A stretch of 49,380 nucleotides of DNA. Origin: Acidimicrobiales bacterium. Lineage in GTDB: Bacteria; Actinomycetota; Acidimicrobiia; Acidimicrobiales; DASWMK01. A model generated the notes under the pieces. It made no database searches. It was not told where the DNA came from and saw only the letters and a program-made list of their open reading frames with translations. The stretch is taken from positions 1 through 49,380 of the forward strand of contig DASWMK010000017.1 of the NCBI GenBank assembly GCA_036399815.1, read 5' to 3'. Of the stretch, positions 24,847 through 32,933 are shown piece by piece. Made by a program: the position numbers and the translations under genes. Numbering within the stretch: position 1 is the stretch's first letter; each line of letters begins with the position of its first letter.

Positions 24847-27213
24847 CTAGACCGGTTCGGGCTCGGGCTCCAGCAGCAGCACGCTGGCGTCGGTGGCGCG
24901 CCGCCGGCCCCAGGCCGTCACGTACGGGTCGTCGGTCAGGTAGACGAGCTGCACCCGCTCCGACAGGCGCAGGAGCATGTCGAGCAGCTCCCACTTCCGC
25001 TCGGCGGGGATGCGGAGGAACGGCTCGTCGAGCAGCACCGGCACCCGCTCGCGGTCGCCGCCCGGGTGGCTGGCGGCGGTGAGGTGGGCGAGCAGCTCCT
25101 GCTGGACGTCGGCGACGAGCGAGGCGAGCGCCGCCTCGCCGGACCCGCCGTGCTGGGCCTCCAGGGCGGCGACCCGGCGCTCCAGGGCGCCGTGCCGGTC
25201 GGCCAGGCGCTCGGCCTCGGCCTCCATGGCCCTGGCCCGCTCCAGCTGGGCCCGCAGCTCGGACCGGCGGTGGGCGAGCTCGGGCGACGCCACCGGCGCG
25301 GTCGCCTCGGACGCCGTCACCGTCGTCCACTCCGGCCGGCGCAGCCGGCGGGCCTCGGTCTGGAGGCGGACGAGGTCGTCCTCGATGACCTCCCTGGGCC
25401 TGGCCCTGGTCCTCGCCTCCTGGCGCTCCTCGGCCCGCTGGACGGCCCAGTCGAGCGCGCCCACCCGCTCGGCCAGGTCGCCCTCGGCGATGCCGACCCG
25501 GTCGAGCAGCCCGCCCAGGTCGGCGGCCAGCGCGGCCTCCTCGGCCTCGGTCGCCTCGAGCTCGGCCTGGAGGCGGGCCAGGCGCCCGAGCGCGATGCGG
25601 TCCCGCACCTCCTCGAGGGCGACGGCCACGTCCTCGACGCCGAACGGGGTGACGGCCCGGAGCACGGCCTGGCGGGCGGCGGCGAGGGCCGGCTCGGCCC
25701 GCCCGGTGAGGTCGTCGCGGAGGGCCTCGATCTCCTCGGCCGCGCCGCCGAGGCTCGACAGCGCCCTCGCGTACGACCGGACCTCCTCGGCCAGCCGGGT
25801 GGCCACGTCCGGGCTGACCGGCCCGGCGACCCGGTGCCAGGCGTCGAGCGCGGTGCGGTGGTCGAGGGTGGCGAGGTCGAGGCGCTTGCGGGCCTCGGGG
25901 TCGACCGAGGCCTCCACCCGCCGCATCTGGTAGGCGAGGTAGCTCGGGATCTCGGCCCGTTCGAGCACGGCCTGCTCGGCGGTCAGCGCCCGGCGCAGCC
26001 GGGCCCTCGGCAGGACGAGCAGCCAGAGGGCCACGGCGGCGGCCGCCCCGAGCACGAGGACGGCGAGGCCGAGCGCCACCTCCGTGGCGAGCAGCGCGGC
26101 GACGGCGCCGAGGCTGGTGCCGAGGATCCCCCGCTGCCAGCCGCCCTCGACGTCGCGCTCGGCCTCGTCGACCCGCTGGTGGGCCGCCTCCAGCTCGGCG
26201 ACGAGCGCGGTGCCGCTGGCCGGGCCCAGCCCGCCCATGGCCACCTGCGCCTCCTGGAGGCGCCTGGCCGTCTCGGCGACCTTGCGGTGGGCGTCCCACA
26301 GCACGCCCTGCTCCGCCCTGGCCAGCTCCGACACGGTCGGCGACGACGGCTCGGGCAGGCGGGAGGCGGCGAGGTCCTTCAGCCGCAGCGACAGGGTGTT
26401 GCGCTCGGCCTGCGCGGCCTCGAGGTCGGCGACCAGGCCGGGGAGCTCGGTCGGCATCCGCTCGGGGTAGGTCAGGGCGGCGGCCACGTCGGCGGCCGCC
26501 AGCCGGTCCCGGTCCCCGAACCGCCGCCGAAGGTCGGCCAGCCGGTCGGACACGGCCCGCCACCGCTCGGCCACGCCCCTCGCCTCGGTCGCCGCGGCCA
26601 GGAGGTCGCGGTCCTTCTCGACCCCGGCCGAGCCGCCCTGGAGGGCGGCGGCCTCGGCCCGCACCCGCTCCAGGTCGGCGAGCACCTGGGCGTACTCGCG
26701 CCGGGCCACGCCGTCCTCCGCGCCCCGCAGGGTGGCCTCGATCCCGGCCAGCTCGGCCCTGACCTCCTCGGCCACCTTCGACGCCGCCATCGCCTCGTCC
26801 AGCTGCTGGGACAGGGCCCGCAGCATGGCCCTGGCCTCGGCCAGCTCGGGCGGGTCGTCGGTCCTCGGCCGGCCGAGGGTCATCCCGAGGTCGGCCGCGT
26901 GCAGCAGCATCAGGCTCCGCAGGGCCTCGACGTCGGGCGCGACCGTGCCCAACAGGACCGGCGCGGGGGAGCCGTCGTCGTCGTAGGTCGCCACCAGCCG
27001 CCCGCCCGACGACACCGCCCTGGCCCGCCGCCCGACGCCGTCCCGGTAGGTCAGGGTGGTCGCCTCCGCCCGCCCGGACAGCGCGCCCACGATGCTCTCC
27101 GCCAACGCCTGACGCTCGAGCACGCCGATCCCGCTCAGCACGGTCAGCTGGGGGTGGAAGCGGACGCGGAGCTCGTCGCCGGGGATGCGGAGGACCAGCT
27201 CTTCCAGTTGCAC
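24847..27213 (-). CDS. YhaN-like coiled-coil protein with transmembrane hairpin and degenerate P-loop
   Basis: The 788-residue protein has the Rad50/SMC-like plan: head, long coiled coil, two hydrophobic segments in the middle ('LGAVAALLATEVALGLAVLV' and 'AAAAVALWLLVLP', near residues 375-410), second coiled coil, tail. The tail has a Walker B-like 'RVPVLLDEPFLRIP' and 'LVYLTDD'. Where the Walker A should be, after the first strand 'LTVLSG', the sequence reads 'IGVLERQALAESIV' with no GKS/T. The ABC signature is not visible either. YhaN has the same topology with an intact P-loop. I infer a catalytically weak or dead relative. Start GTG at 27213 follows GGAGG; a GTG 12 codons upstream is possible. 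Confidence 0.75.
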   Translation of the reverse strand: MQLEELVLRIPGDELRVRFHPQLTVLSGIGVLERQALAESIVGALSGRAEATTLTYRDGVGRRARAVSSGGRLVATYDDDGSPAPVLLGTVAPDVEALRSLMLLHAADLGMTLGRPRTDDPPELAEARAMLRALSQQLDEAMAASKVAEEVRAELAGIEATLRGAEDGVARREYAQVLADLERVRAEAAALQGGSAGVEKDRDLLAAATEARGVAERWRAVSDRLADLRRRFGDRDRLAAADVAAALTYPERMPTELPGLVADLEAAQAERNTLSLRLKDLAASRLPEPSSPTVSELARAEQGVLWDAHRKVAETARRLQEAQVAMGGLGPASGTALVAELEAAHQRVDEAERDVEGGWQRGILGTSLGAVAALLATEVALGLAVLVLGAAAAVALWLLVLPRARLRRALTAEQAVLERAEIPSYLAYQMRRVEASVDPEARKRLDLATLDHRTALDAWHRVAGPVSPDVATRLAEEVRSYARALSSLGGAAEEIEALRDDLTGRAEPALAAARQAVLRAVTPFGVEDVAVALEEVRDRIALGRLARLQAELEATEAEEAALAADLGGLLDRVGIAEGDLAERVGALDWAVQRAEERQEARTRARPREVIEDDLVRLQTEARRLRRPEWTTVTASEATAPVASPELAHRRSELRAQLERARAMEAEAERLADRHGALERRVAALEAQHGGSGEAALASLVADVQQELLAHLTAASHPGGDRERVPVLLDEPFLRIPAERKWELLDMLLRLSERVQLVYLTDDPYVTAWGRRRATDASVLLLEPEPEPV

Positions 27214-27304
27214 AGGGCCTCCCACCTCCTCAGGGACCGCTATCGGCACGGGCCAGGTCGGGCTGTAGGCCGCCCCGGGGGATGATCGCCGGGGAGGCAG
27301 TTGT

Positions 27305-27310
27305 TACTAT
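27305..27310 (+). promoter_or_regulatory. Possible -10 (TACTAT) of the sufB operon
   Basis: TACTAT fits TAnnnT and lies 44 nt before the sufB ATG, in an AT-richer patch of the 141-bp divergent gap. No clear -35 was seen. sufB has AGGA 8 nt before the ATG. Confidence 0.4.
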
Positions 27311-27354
27311 CGCCGTAGGAGAAATCCCCGACCGCACGGGACAGGACGCACCGC

Positions 27355-28758
27355 ATGGCCGACACCGACCTCGCCATCGACCTCAGCCGGTACAAGCTCG
27401 GCTGGAGCGACGAGGAGAACTACGTCTTCAAGCCCAAGAAGGGCCTGAACGACGAGATCATCCGCGAGATGTCGTGGATGAAGGGCGAGCCCGACTGGAT
27501 GCGCGACCTCCGCCTCCGGTCCCACCGGTACTTCCGCCGCCGCCCAATGCCGAGCTGGGGCGGCAACCTCGCCGGGCTCGACTTCGACGACATCTTCTAC
27601 TACATCAAGCCGACCGCCCAGCAGGTCGACGCCTGGGACGAGCTGCCCGAGTCGGTCAAGCGCACCTACGAGAAGCTGGGCATCCCCGAGGCCGAGCGCA
27701 AGTACCTCGCCGGGGTCACGGCCCAGTACGAGTCCGAGGTCGTGTACCACCGCAACCGGGACGACCTCGCCGCCCAGGGCGTCCTGTTCACGGACATGGA
27801 CACGGCCCTCCGGGAGCACCCCGAGATCGTGAAGCGCTGGTTCGGCAAGGTGATCCCGCCGAACGACAACAAGTTCGCGGCGCTGAACTCGGCCGTCTGG
27901 TCCGGCGGGTCGTTCATCTACGTGCCGCCCGGCGTCGAGGTCTCGATGCCGCTCCAGGCCTACTTCCGGATCAACGCCGAGAACATGGGCCAGTTCGAGC
28001 GGACCCTGATCATCGCCGACGAGGGGTCGAAGGTGCACTACATCGAGGGCTGCTCGGCCCCCGTGTACACCACCGACTCGCTGCACTCCGCGGTCGTCGA
28101 GATCGTCGTGCGCCCCGGCGCCCACGTCACGTACACGACCATCCAGAACTGGTCGAACAACGTCTTCAACCTCGTCACCAAGCGGGCCAGGGTCGAGGCC
28201 GAGGGCCACATGGAGTGGATCGACGGGAACATCGGGTCGCAGCTGACCATGAAGTACCCGGCCGTCTACCTGATGGGCCCGAAGGCCACCGGCGAGGTGC
28301 TCTCGGTCGCCTACGCCGGCGCCGGCCAGCACCAGGACACCGGGGCGAAGATGGTCCACGCCGCTCCGGAGACGTCCTCGAAGATCGTCTCGAAGTCGAT
28401 CTCGAAGGACGGCGGCCGCACCAGCTACCGCGGCCTCGTCCGGGTCGAGGAGGGCGCCTACGGCTGCCGCAGCCACGTCCAGTGCGACGCCCTGCTGCTC
28501 GACGAGCACAGCCGGACCGACACCTACCCGTACCAGGAGATCGGCGAGCGCGACGCCCGCATCGGCCACGAGGCCACCGTGTCGAAGGTGGCCGACGAGC
28601 AGCTGTTCTACCTGCGCAGCCGGGGCCTGACCGAGGAGCAGGCCATGGGCATGGTCGTGAACGGCTTCATCGAGCCGGTCACGAGGACCCTGCCCATGGA
28701 GTACGCGGTCGAGTGGAGCCGCCTGATCGAGCTCCAGATGGAGGGCTCGGTCGGCTGA
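27355..28758 (+). CDS. sufB: Fe-S cluster assembly scaffold SufB
   Basis: SufB is the scaffold of the SufBC2D complex that builds 4Fe-4S clusters. The 467 residues match the family. Diagnostic stretches include '[20 protein letters not shown]', '[11 protein letters not shown]' and '[13 protein letters not shown]'. '[20 protein letters not shown]' carries the conserved Cys region near the cluster site, and '[20 protein letters not shown]' holds the conserved Glu and His. It is first in a five-gene operon with a cysteine-bearing small protein, sufD, a Rieske ferredoxin and sufC. There is no sufR/csoR-type regulator directly upstream. Confidence 0.96.
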   Translation: MADTDLAIDLSRYKLGWSDEENYVFKPKKGLNDEIIREMSWMKGEPDWMRDLRLRSHRYFRRRPMPSWGGNLAGLDFDDIFYYIKPTAQQVDAWDELPESVKRTYEKLGIPEAERKYLAGVTAQYESEVVYHRNRDDLAAQGVLFTDMDTALREHPEIVKRWFGKVIPPNDNKFAALNSAVWSGGSFIYVPPGVEVSMPLQAYFRINAENMGQFERTLIIADEGSKVHYIEGCSAPVYTTDSLHSAVVEIVVRPGAHVTYTTIQNWSNNVFNLVTKRARVEAEGHMEWIDGNIGSQLTMKYPAVYLMGPKATGEVLSVAYAGAGQHQDTGAKMVHAAPETSSKIVSKSISKDGGRTSYRGLVRVEEGAYGCRSHVQCDALLLDEHSRTDTYPYQEIGERDARIGHEATVSKVADEQLFYLRSRGLTEEQAMGMVVNGFIEPVTRTLPMEYAVEWSRLIELQMEGSVG

Positions 28759-28768
28759 GGCCGAGGTG

Positions 28769-28795
28769 ACGGGCCGGTCCCCGGGACCGGCCCGT
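28769..28795 (+). terminator. 13-bp perfect inverted repeat after sufB
   Basis: ACGGGCCGGTCCC and its exact complement are separated by one base, making a very stable hairpin 10 nt after the sufB stop. No T run follows and the last base is the T of the TACACT -10 before the next gene. It may attenuate, protect the sufB 3' end, or act as an operator. Confidence 0.5.
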
Positions 28796-28800
28796 ACACT
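28795..28800 (+). promoter_or_regulatory. -10 element TACACT for a leaderless mRNA
   Basis: TACACT lies 8 nt before the ATG at 28809 and directly follows the hairpin, suggesting an internal promoter in the suf operon. Confidence 0.4.
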
Positions 28801-28808
28801 TCCCGGCC

Positions 28809-29144
28809 ATGCCGATGCGGCAGGACTGCAAGCAGTTCGAGAGCCGGACCTACCCGAACGGCGAGGCCGTCCGCAAGTGCAACCTCGACCTCGCGCCCGA
28901 GGCGCCGTGGCGCTGCCCGGAGGACTGCCCGAGGTACGAGCGGCGGCTGGCCGACGTGAACTGGAGCTACGGCACCCTCGTCACGCCGCCGACGCCGGCC
29001 CGCCCCGACGCGCCCGACGTCGCCGCCGTCCTGGACGAGGCCGAGGACATCGTGAACGCCGCCGGCCCGCAGATCCTCGCCGAGATCGAGGAGGAGCGCC
29101 GGCGCCGCCCGTTCTGGAAGCGGGTCTTCGGCCGCGGGCGCTGA
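28809..29144 (+). CDS. Small cysteine-bearing hypothetical protein within the suf operon
   Basis: Unrecognised 111-residue protein. The N-terminal half has four Cys (near residues 7, 24, 36 and 40: 'QDCKQFE', 'RKCNLDL', 'WRCPEDCPRYE'), a pattern suited to binding a metal or Fe-S cluster. The C-terminal half is an acidic helix ('VLDEAEDIVNA') ending in a basic aromatic patch ('RRRRPFWKRVFGRGR') that could touch membrane or nucleic acid. Its place between sufB and sufD suggests a role linked to Fe-S assembly or delivery, which is inference. Confidence 0.7.
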   Translation: MPMRQDCKQFESRTYPNGEAVRKCNLDLAPEAPWRCPEDCPRYERRLADVNWSYGTLVTPPTPARPDAPDVAAVLDEAEDIVNAAGPQILAEIEEERRRRPFWKRVFGRGR

Positions 29145-29179
29145 TCCCGGCTCGGGGCCGGGGCGCCGCCGGCCGCCGG

Positions 29180-29185
29180 TAGGCT
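29180..29185 (+). promoter_or_regulatory. Weak -10 (TAGGCT) before sufD
   Basis: TAGGCT lies 11 nt before the sufD GTG, a little farther than in the clear leaderless cases. It may be a secondary promoter. Confidence 0.25.
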
Positions 29186-29196
29186 GGCCGGTCGCC

Positions 29197-30453
29197 GTGC
29201 CTGGACCGTTCACCATCGACGCCGCCGCCGCCCTGCCGGGCCCCGGCTGGCTGCGCGACCGGCGGGCGGCCGCCGCCGAGCGCTTCGCCGCCGCCAGCCT
29301 GCCGTCGACCGACGAGGAGGTGTGGCGCTACAGCCGCATCGCCGACCTCGACCTCGACGCCTACCGGCTCGACGGCCCCGCCCCCTCGGGCATCCCCGCC
29401 GGGCTGGCCGAGCTGGGCGAGTCCGTCGCCGAGCGGTCCGCGCTGGTCGTCACCGTCGACGGGCGCGTCGTCCACCGGGAGGTCGACCCGGCGCTGGCGG
29501 CGAAGGGCCTCGAGGTCGGCCCGGCCGGCGAGGGCGACCTCGGCGCCGTGGCCGAGCGCCCGACCGACGTGTTCGCCGAGATGAACGACGCGTTCGCGGC
29601 CGAGCCCATCGTGGTCCGGGTGCCGAGGGGCATGACCGTGGACCGGCCCGTCGTCGTGGCCACCTGGCTGTCGACGCCGGGCCTGGCCACCTTCCCCCGC
29701 GTCGTGGTCAGGGCCGGCGAGGACAGCGACGTCACCGTCCTCGGCTACACCGGGTCCGACCCGGTCGCCGGGCTCGTCGTCCCGGTCGTCGAGCTCGACG
29801 CCGCCCCCGCCGCCCGCCTCCGCTGGCTCGGCGTGCAGGACCTCGGCCTCGCCGTGTGGCAGGTCGGCTCGCTGGTCAGCCGGGTCGACCGGGACGCCAG
29901 CCTGCTCGCCTGCACGGCGGCGCTCGGCGGTGACTACGCGCGGCTGCGCACCGACTGCCGCATGGAGGGCCGGGGCGCGAGCGGCGACCTCCTCGCCGTC
30001 TACTTCGGCGAGGCCGACCAGACCCTCGACCTGCGCACCTTCCAGGACCACGCCGCGCCCGACACGACGAGCGACCTGCTGTTCAAGGGCGCGGTCGGCG
30101 GGCGGTCCCGCTCCGTCTACACGGGCCTCATCCGGGTCGAGAAGGTGGCGCGGGGCACGAACGCCTTCCAGACCAACCGCACGATCAAGCTGTCCGAGCA
30201 CGCCTGGGCGGAGTCGGTGCCGAACCTGGAGATCGAGAACAACGACGTGCGCTGCAGCCATGCCTCGGCCATCGGGCCGATCGACGAGGACCAGCGCTTC
30301 TACCTGGAGAGCCGGGGCGTGCCGCCGGCCATCGCCGAGCGGCTCGTGGTCGCCGGGTTCTTCGACGAGGTGCTGGCCCGGCTGCCGGTCCCGCCCGTCG
30401 TCGCCGCCCTGCGCCGCCGGGTGGCGACCAAGCTCGAGCGGAGGGCGGGCTGA
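29197..30453 (+). CDS. sufD: Fe-S cluster assembly protein SufD
   Basis: The 418-residue partner of SufB has the SufB/SufD beta-helix core and C-terminal helices. 'STDEEVWRYSRIADLDLDAY' at the start and 'RTFQDHAAPDTTSDLLFKGA', 'GLIRVEKVARGTNAFQTNR', 'IENNDVRCSHASAIGPIDED' are SufD signatures, with the His and Cys used at the SufB-SufD interface in E. coli. The start is a GTG. The stop overlaps the Rieske gene start by one base (TGATG), so the two are translationally coupled. Confidence 0.94.
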   Translation: MPGPFTIDAAAALPGPGWLRDRRAAAAERFAAASLPSTDEEVWRYSRIADLDLDAYRLDGPAPSGIPAGLAELGESVAERSALVVTVDGRVVHREVDPALAAKGLEVGPAGEGDLGAVAERPTDVFAEMNDAFAAEPIVVRVPRGMTVDRPVVVATWLSTPGLATFPRVVVRAGEDSDVTVLGYTGSDPVAGLVVPVVELDAAPAARLRWLGVQDLGLAVWQVGSLVSRVDRDASLLACTAALGGDYARLRTDCRMEGRGASGDLLAVYFGEADQTLDLRTFQDHAAPDTTSDLLFKGAVGGRSRSVYTGLIRVEKVARGTNAFQTNRTIKLSEHAWAESVPNLEIENNDVRCSHASAIGPIDEDQRFYLESRGVPPAIAERLVVAGFFDEVLARLPVPPVVAALRRRVATKLERRAG

Positions 30454-30770
30454 TGGCGACCGAGGTCCGCCTCTGCTCGGTCGACGACGTCGAGCCCGGC
30501 TCGGCCCGCCGCTTCGACGTGAACGGCCACCGGGTCGCCGTCGTGCGGATCGACGACGACTTCTACGCCATCGGCGACCGCTGCACCCACGCCGACATCT
30601 CGCTCGCCGAGGGCGAGGTCTACGCGGACACGAAGGAGATCGAGTGCTGGAAGCACGGCAGCACGTTCTCCCTCGTGACCGGCCGGCCCAACACGCTGCC
30701 CGCCACGAAGCCGACCCCGGTCTACGCCGTCCGCGTCGACGGGACCGACGTGGTCGTCCGCCTGCCGTGA
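30453..30770 (+). CDS. Rieske-type 2Fe-2S ferredoxin (non-haem oxygenase ferredoxin-like)
   Basis: The 105-residue single-domain protein has both Rieske cluster boxes, 'CTHADISLAEG' (CxH) and 'CWKHGSTFSL' (CxxH). Length and order match small soluble ferredoxins of ring-hydroxylating oxygenases. In actinobacteria such a gene is often placed inside the suf operon, where an electron-donor role in cluster assembly is supposed. Here it sits between sufD and sufC and overlaps sufD by one base. Confidence 0.92.
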   Translation: MATEVRLCSVDDVEPGSARRFDVNGHRVAVVRIDDDFYAIGDRCTHADISLAEGEVYADTKEIECWKHGSTFSLVTGRPNTLPATKPTPVYAVRVDGTDVVVRLP

Positions 30771-30803
30771 GGGCTCACGGGTCCTGTCAGGCGGGGGCCC
30801 CGT

Positions 30804-30826
30804 CCCGGCCCCTGGTCGGGGCCGGG
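30804..30826 (+). other. 9-bp GC hairpin between Rieske gene and sufC
   Basis: CCCGGCCCC and GGGGCCGGG enclose the loop TGGTC; flanking G and C runs can extend the pairing. It lies 33 nt after the Rieske stop in a 124-bp gap that holds no gene. It may reduce read-through into sufC or stabilise the upstream mRNA. Confidence 0.45.
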
Positions 30827-30868
30827 CCCCACCCCTTCCTGCCACCCGCTCGCGGGCCGAGAAGCAGA

Positions 30869-30885
30869 GTCGGCCTTCGGCCGAC
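30869..30885 (+). promoter_or_regulatory. Hairpin GTCGGCC-TTC-GGCCGAC just upstream of the sufC start
   Basis: A perfect 7-bp stem ends 9 nt before the sufC ATG, where a Shine-Dalgarno would be expected and none is seen. It could limit sufC translation or mark a regulatory site. Confidence 0.4.
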
Positions 30886-30894
30886 GCCGGTCGC

Positions 30895-31629
30895 ATGACG
30901 ACGCTGGAGATCCGCGGCCTGCGGGCCGGGGTGCGGGGCCAGGAGATCCTCCGGGGGATCGACCTCACCGTGGCGAGCGGCGAGGTGCACGCCGTCATGG
31001 GCCCGAACGGGTCCGGCAAGTCCACCCTGTCCCACGTGATCATGGGCCGCCCCGGCTACGAGGTGACGGGCGGGACGGTGACCCTCGACGGCGCCGACGT
31101 GCTGGCCATGGAGCCGTGGCAGCGGGCCCAGGCCGGGCTGTTCCTCGCCATGCAGTACCCGACCGAGGTGCCCGGCGTGGCCGTGGAGGACGTGGTGGCC
31201 GAGGCGCTGGTCGCCGCCGGCCGCGACCCGTCGGTGGTCGTCACCCGGATGCGGGAGGAGGCCGACCGCATCGGCCTCGACCGGTCGCTGCTGCGCCGCT
31301 CGCTGAACGTGGACCTGTCAGGCGGCGAGAAGAAGCGCAACGAGACCGTGCAGCTGGCCGTGCTCGAGCCCCGCATCGCCATCCTCGACGAGCTCGACTC
31401 CGGCCTCGACATCGACGCCCTCCGGGCCGTCAGCCGCCGCATCGAGCAGGCCACCCACGAACAGCAGCTGGGCGTGCTGGCCATCACCCACTACAGCCGC
31501 CTCCTCCACGAGCTGCGCCCCGACCGGGTGCACATCCTCGTGAAGGGCGAGGTGGTGGCCTCCGGTGGCCCCGAGCTGGCCGCCGAGCTGGAGACGACCG
31601 GCTACGCGGCCTACGCCGCCCACGCCTAA
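30895..31629 (+). CDS. sufC: SufC-type ABC ATPase of the Fe-S assembly complex (copy 1)
   Basis: The 244-residue ATPase has Walker A GPNGSGKST, the SufC-specific signature 'LSGGEKKRNE' and 'ILDELDSGLDIDALR' with Walker B and D-loop, then 'ITHYSRLLHEL' with the switch His. It drives SufBC2D conformational change. It ends the first suf operon. A second SufC is coded at 42738-43481; the two differ clearly in sequence, so this is not a recent duplication. Confidence 0.93.
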   Translation: MTTLEIRGLRAGVRGQEILRGIDLTVASGEVHAVMGPNGSGKSTLSHVIMGRPGYEVTGGTVTLDGADVLAMEPWQRAQAGLFLAMQYPTEVPGVAVEDVVAEALVAAGRDPSVVVTRMREEADRIGLDRSLLRRSLNVDLSGGEKKRNETVQLAVLEPRIAILDELDSGLDIDALRAVSRRIEQATHEQQLGVLAITHYSRLLHELRPDRVHILVKGEVVASGGPELAAELETTGYAAYAAHA

Positions 31630-31651
31630 GACGGGGGCGGTACAAGCTCGT

Positions 31652-32563
31652 CTACCGTGGGCCGGCTGGTGTGTTCCTCTCGCTTAACACGTCGGCGAGG
31701 CGGATCGTGGCGAGATACCAATGGAAGACCCAATCGAGGAAGGCGTCATCGTAGTGGCATCGTTGGTTTACGCCGCGATGGCGCAGGTCGTAGTTGTTCG
31801 CGATGTTGAAGAGCGCCTGTTCGTCGCCCGTGAAGAGCTCTCGCTTGAGCAGCTGACGGCGATCCTCCAGTAGGCGGGCGAGTGCGATCACAGCCGACCG
31901 TCTCGCGTTGCGTCCCGCTCCCCGCGATCGGTACATCGCAACTGCGTGCCTCAACTCATCTCGATCGGGGGCGTTCGACTCCGAGGCATAGGACTCGAGT
32001 TCGGCTAGCGCAGGCGGCGTGACGCGCACCATGCGCCCGATGTCTTCTCCATCGGTCGCCATTCTGAGACCGAGGGAGGTGTTGGCGAGCTCCTCGTTGA
32101 CTCGCCAGCGGTATAGCGCCTGCCCCGACCGCTTCGAGTACGCCGTCGGGTGCCAACCGCAGTTACAGAAATCGTGCTCCCATCCACGAGTCGGGCGCGA
32201 GGCCATGTCATGGAACACCTCAAGGAAGTCGCAGAGGTCGTCTGCACTCCACGCCTCGTCGGCGACGTCGAGCAAGTGCGCCTTCCGCACGCGCCGCTCA
32301 AGCTCGGTCGCTGCGCTCGTGTCGCTGCGTCCATTCCCGTCGACGCACTCGAACCCGAGTGCTTCCGAGAACAAGTGCTCGCGCTCGAGTTCATCGATGA
32401 GCCGCCGAACTCGGCGAACGACCGCAGGCAGACGGACCTCGACTCTCGAATGATCAAGCGACGACCTCTGTGACCAGTACGGTCGCCGTTCGTTGGCATT
32501 CGGAAACACCGGCGCAGATTCGGCCAGCTGCTCCAGCCAGTTCACGGCTCTTTGGGCACCCAT
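31652..32563 (-). CDS. Unknown protein with HEPN-like C-terminal motif, on a lower-GC islet
   Basis: The 303-residue protein is not clearly assigned. 'WEHDFCNCGWHPTAYSKRSG' in the middle has a CxCxxH-like cluster. Near the C-terminus 'FNIANNYDLRHRGVNQRCHY' and 'DWVFHWYLATIRLADVL' match a pattern I associate with uncharacterised HEPN-like families whose conserved Arg/His could be RNase residues. Its codons are visibly less GC-rich than the neighbours, suggesting acquisition. A one-base gap separates it from the 82-aa gene upstream. A toxin or defence role is inference only. Confidence 0.6.
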   Translation of the reverse strand: MGAQRAVNWLEQLAESAPVFPNANERRPYWSQRSSLDHSRVEVRLPAVVRRVRRLIDELEREHLFSEALGFECVDGNGRSDTSAATELERRVRKAHLLDVADEAWSADDLCDFLEVFHDMASRPTRGWEHDFCNCGWHPTAYSKRSGQALYRWRVNEELANTSLGLRMATDGEDIGRMVRVTPPALAELESYASESNAPDRDELRHAVAMYRSRGAGRNARRSAVIALARLLEDRRQLLKRELFTGDEQALFNIANNYDLRHRGVNQRCHYDDAFLDWVFHWYLATIRLADVLSERNTPAGPR

Positions 32564-32564
32564 A

Positions 32565-32813
32565 CTAGAACGGCTCCTCGTTCGGGTCATAGACGGGGTA
32601 CGAGGCCGGTTGCGAGTCCAGTGCCCTCTCAAATTCCTGAACCGGAACGTCAGAAGGAAACGCTTGCCGGAGGAGCACAATCACTTCCTCCCGCCAGTCA
32701 TAGGTGGCGCCCCACTGCCGTGCAGCACGAACGAGGCGCAGTACCTCCTCTCGAAACAAGTCGGCGGGCCATCGGAGTGCGTACTCGGGATCGTGGCGAT
32801 AGTCAGTCACCAT
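32565..32813 (-). CDS. Small acidic hypothetical protein, partner of the HEPN-like gene
   Basis: Unrecognised 82-residue protein, rich in Asp, Glu, Trp and Arg ('TDYRHDPEYALRWPADLF'), probably helical, ending 'YPVYDPNEEPF'. It lies one base upstream of the HEPN-like gene and shares its lower GC, so the two form an operon. A small upstream partner would fit an antitoxin or accessory, without direct evidence. ATG at 32813 chosen; an ATG 15 codons further up gives an unlikely basic leader. Confidence 0.55.
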   Translation of the reverse strand: MVTDYRHDPEYALRWPADLFREEVLRLVRAARQWGATYDWREEVIVLLRQAFPSDVPVQEFERALDSQPASYPVYDPNEEPF

Positions 32814-32882
32814 GGCGCTCCTGCGTATGCATCGGGATCCCCAACGCTGGGACACCAAATTACACCACTGTCGTCTGGACGC

Positions 32883-32917
32883 GAGAGGGGCGGCCGCACG
32901 CGGCGGCCGCCCCTCTC
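32883..32917 (-). terminator. 15-bp perfect hairpin downstream of the FG-GAP/RTX gene
   Basis: GAGAGGGGCGGCCGC and its exact complement surround the loop ACGCG, 17 nt beyond the stop of the minus-strand FG-GAP gene. The stem is extremely stable but lacks a T tract. It also separates this gene from the lower-GC islet. Confidence 0.6.
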
Positions 32918-32933
32918 TCCGGTCCCGGCGCGG

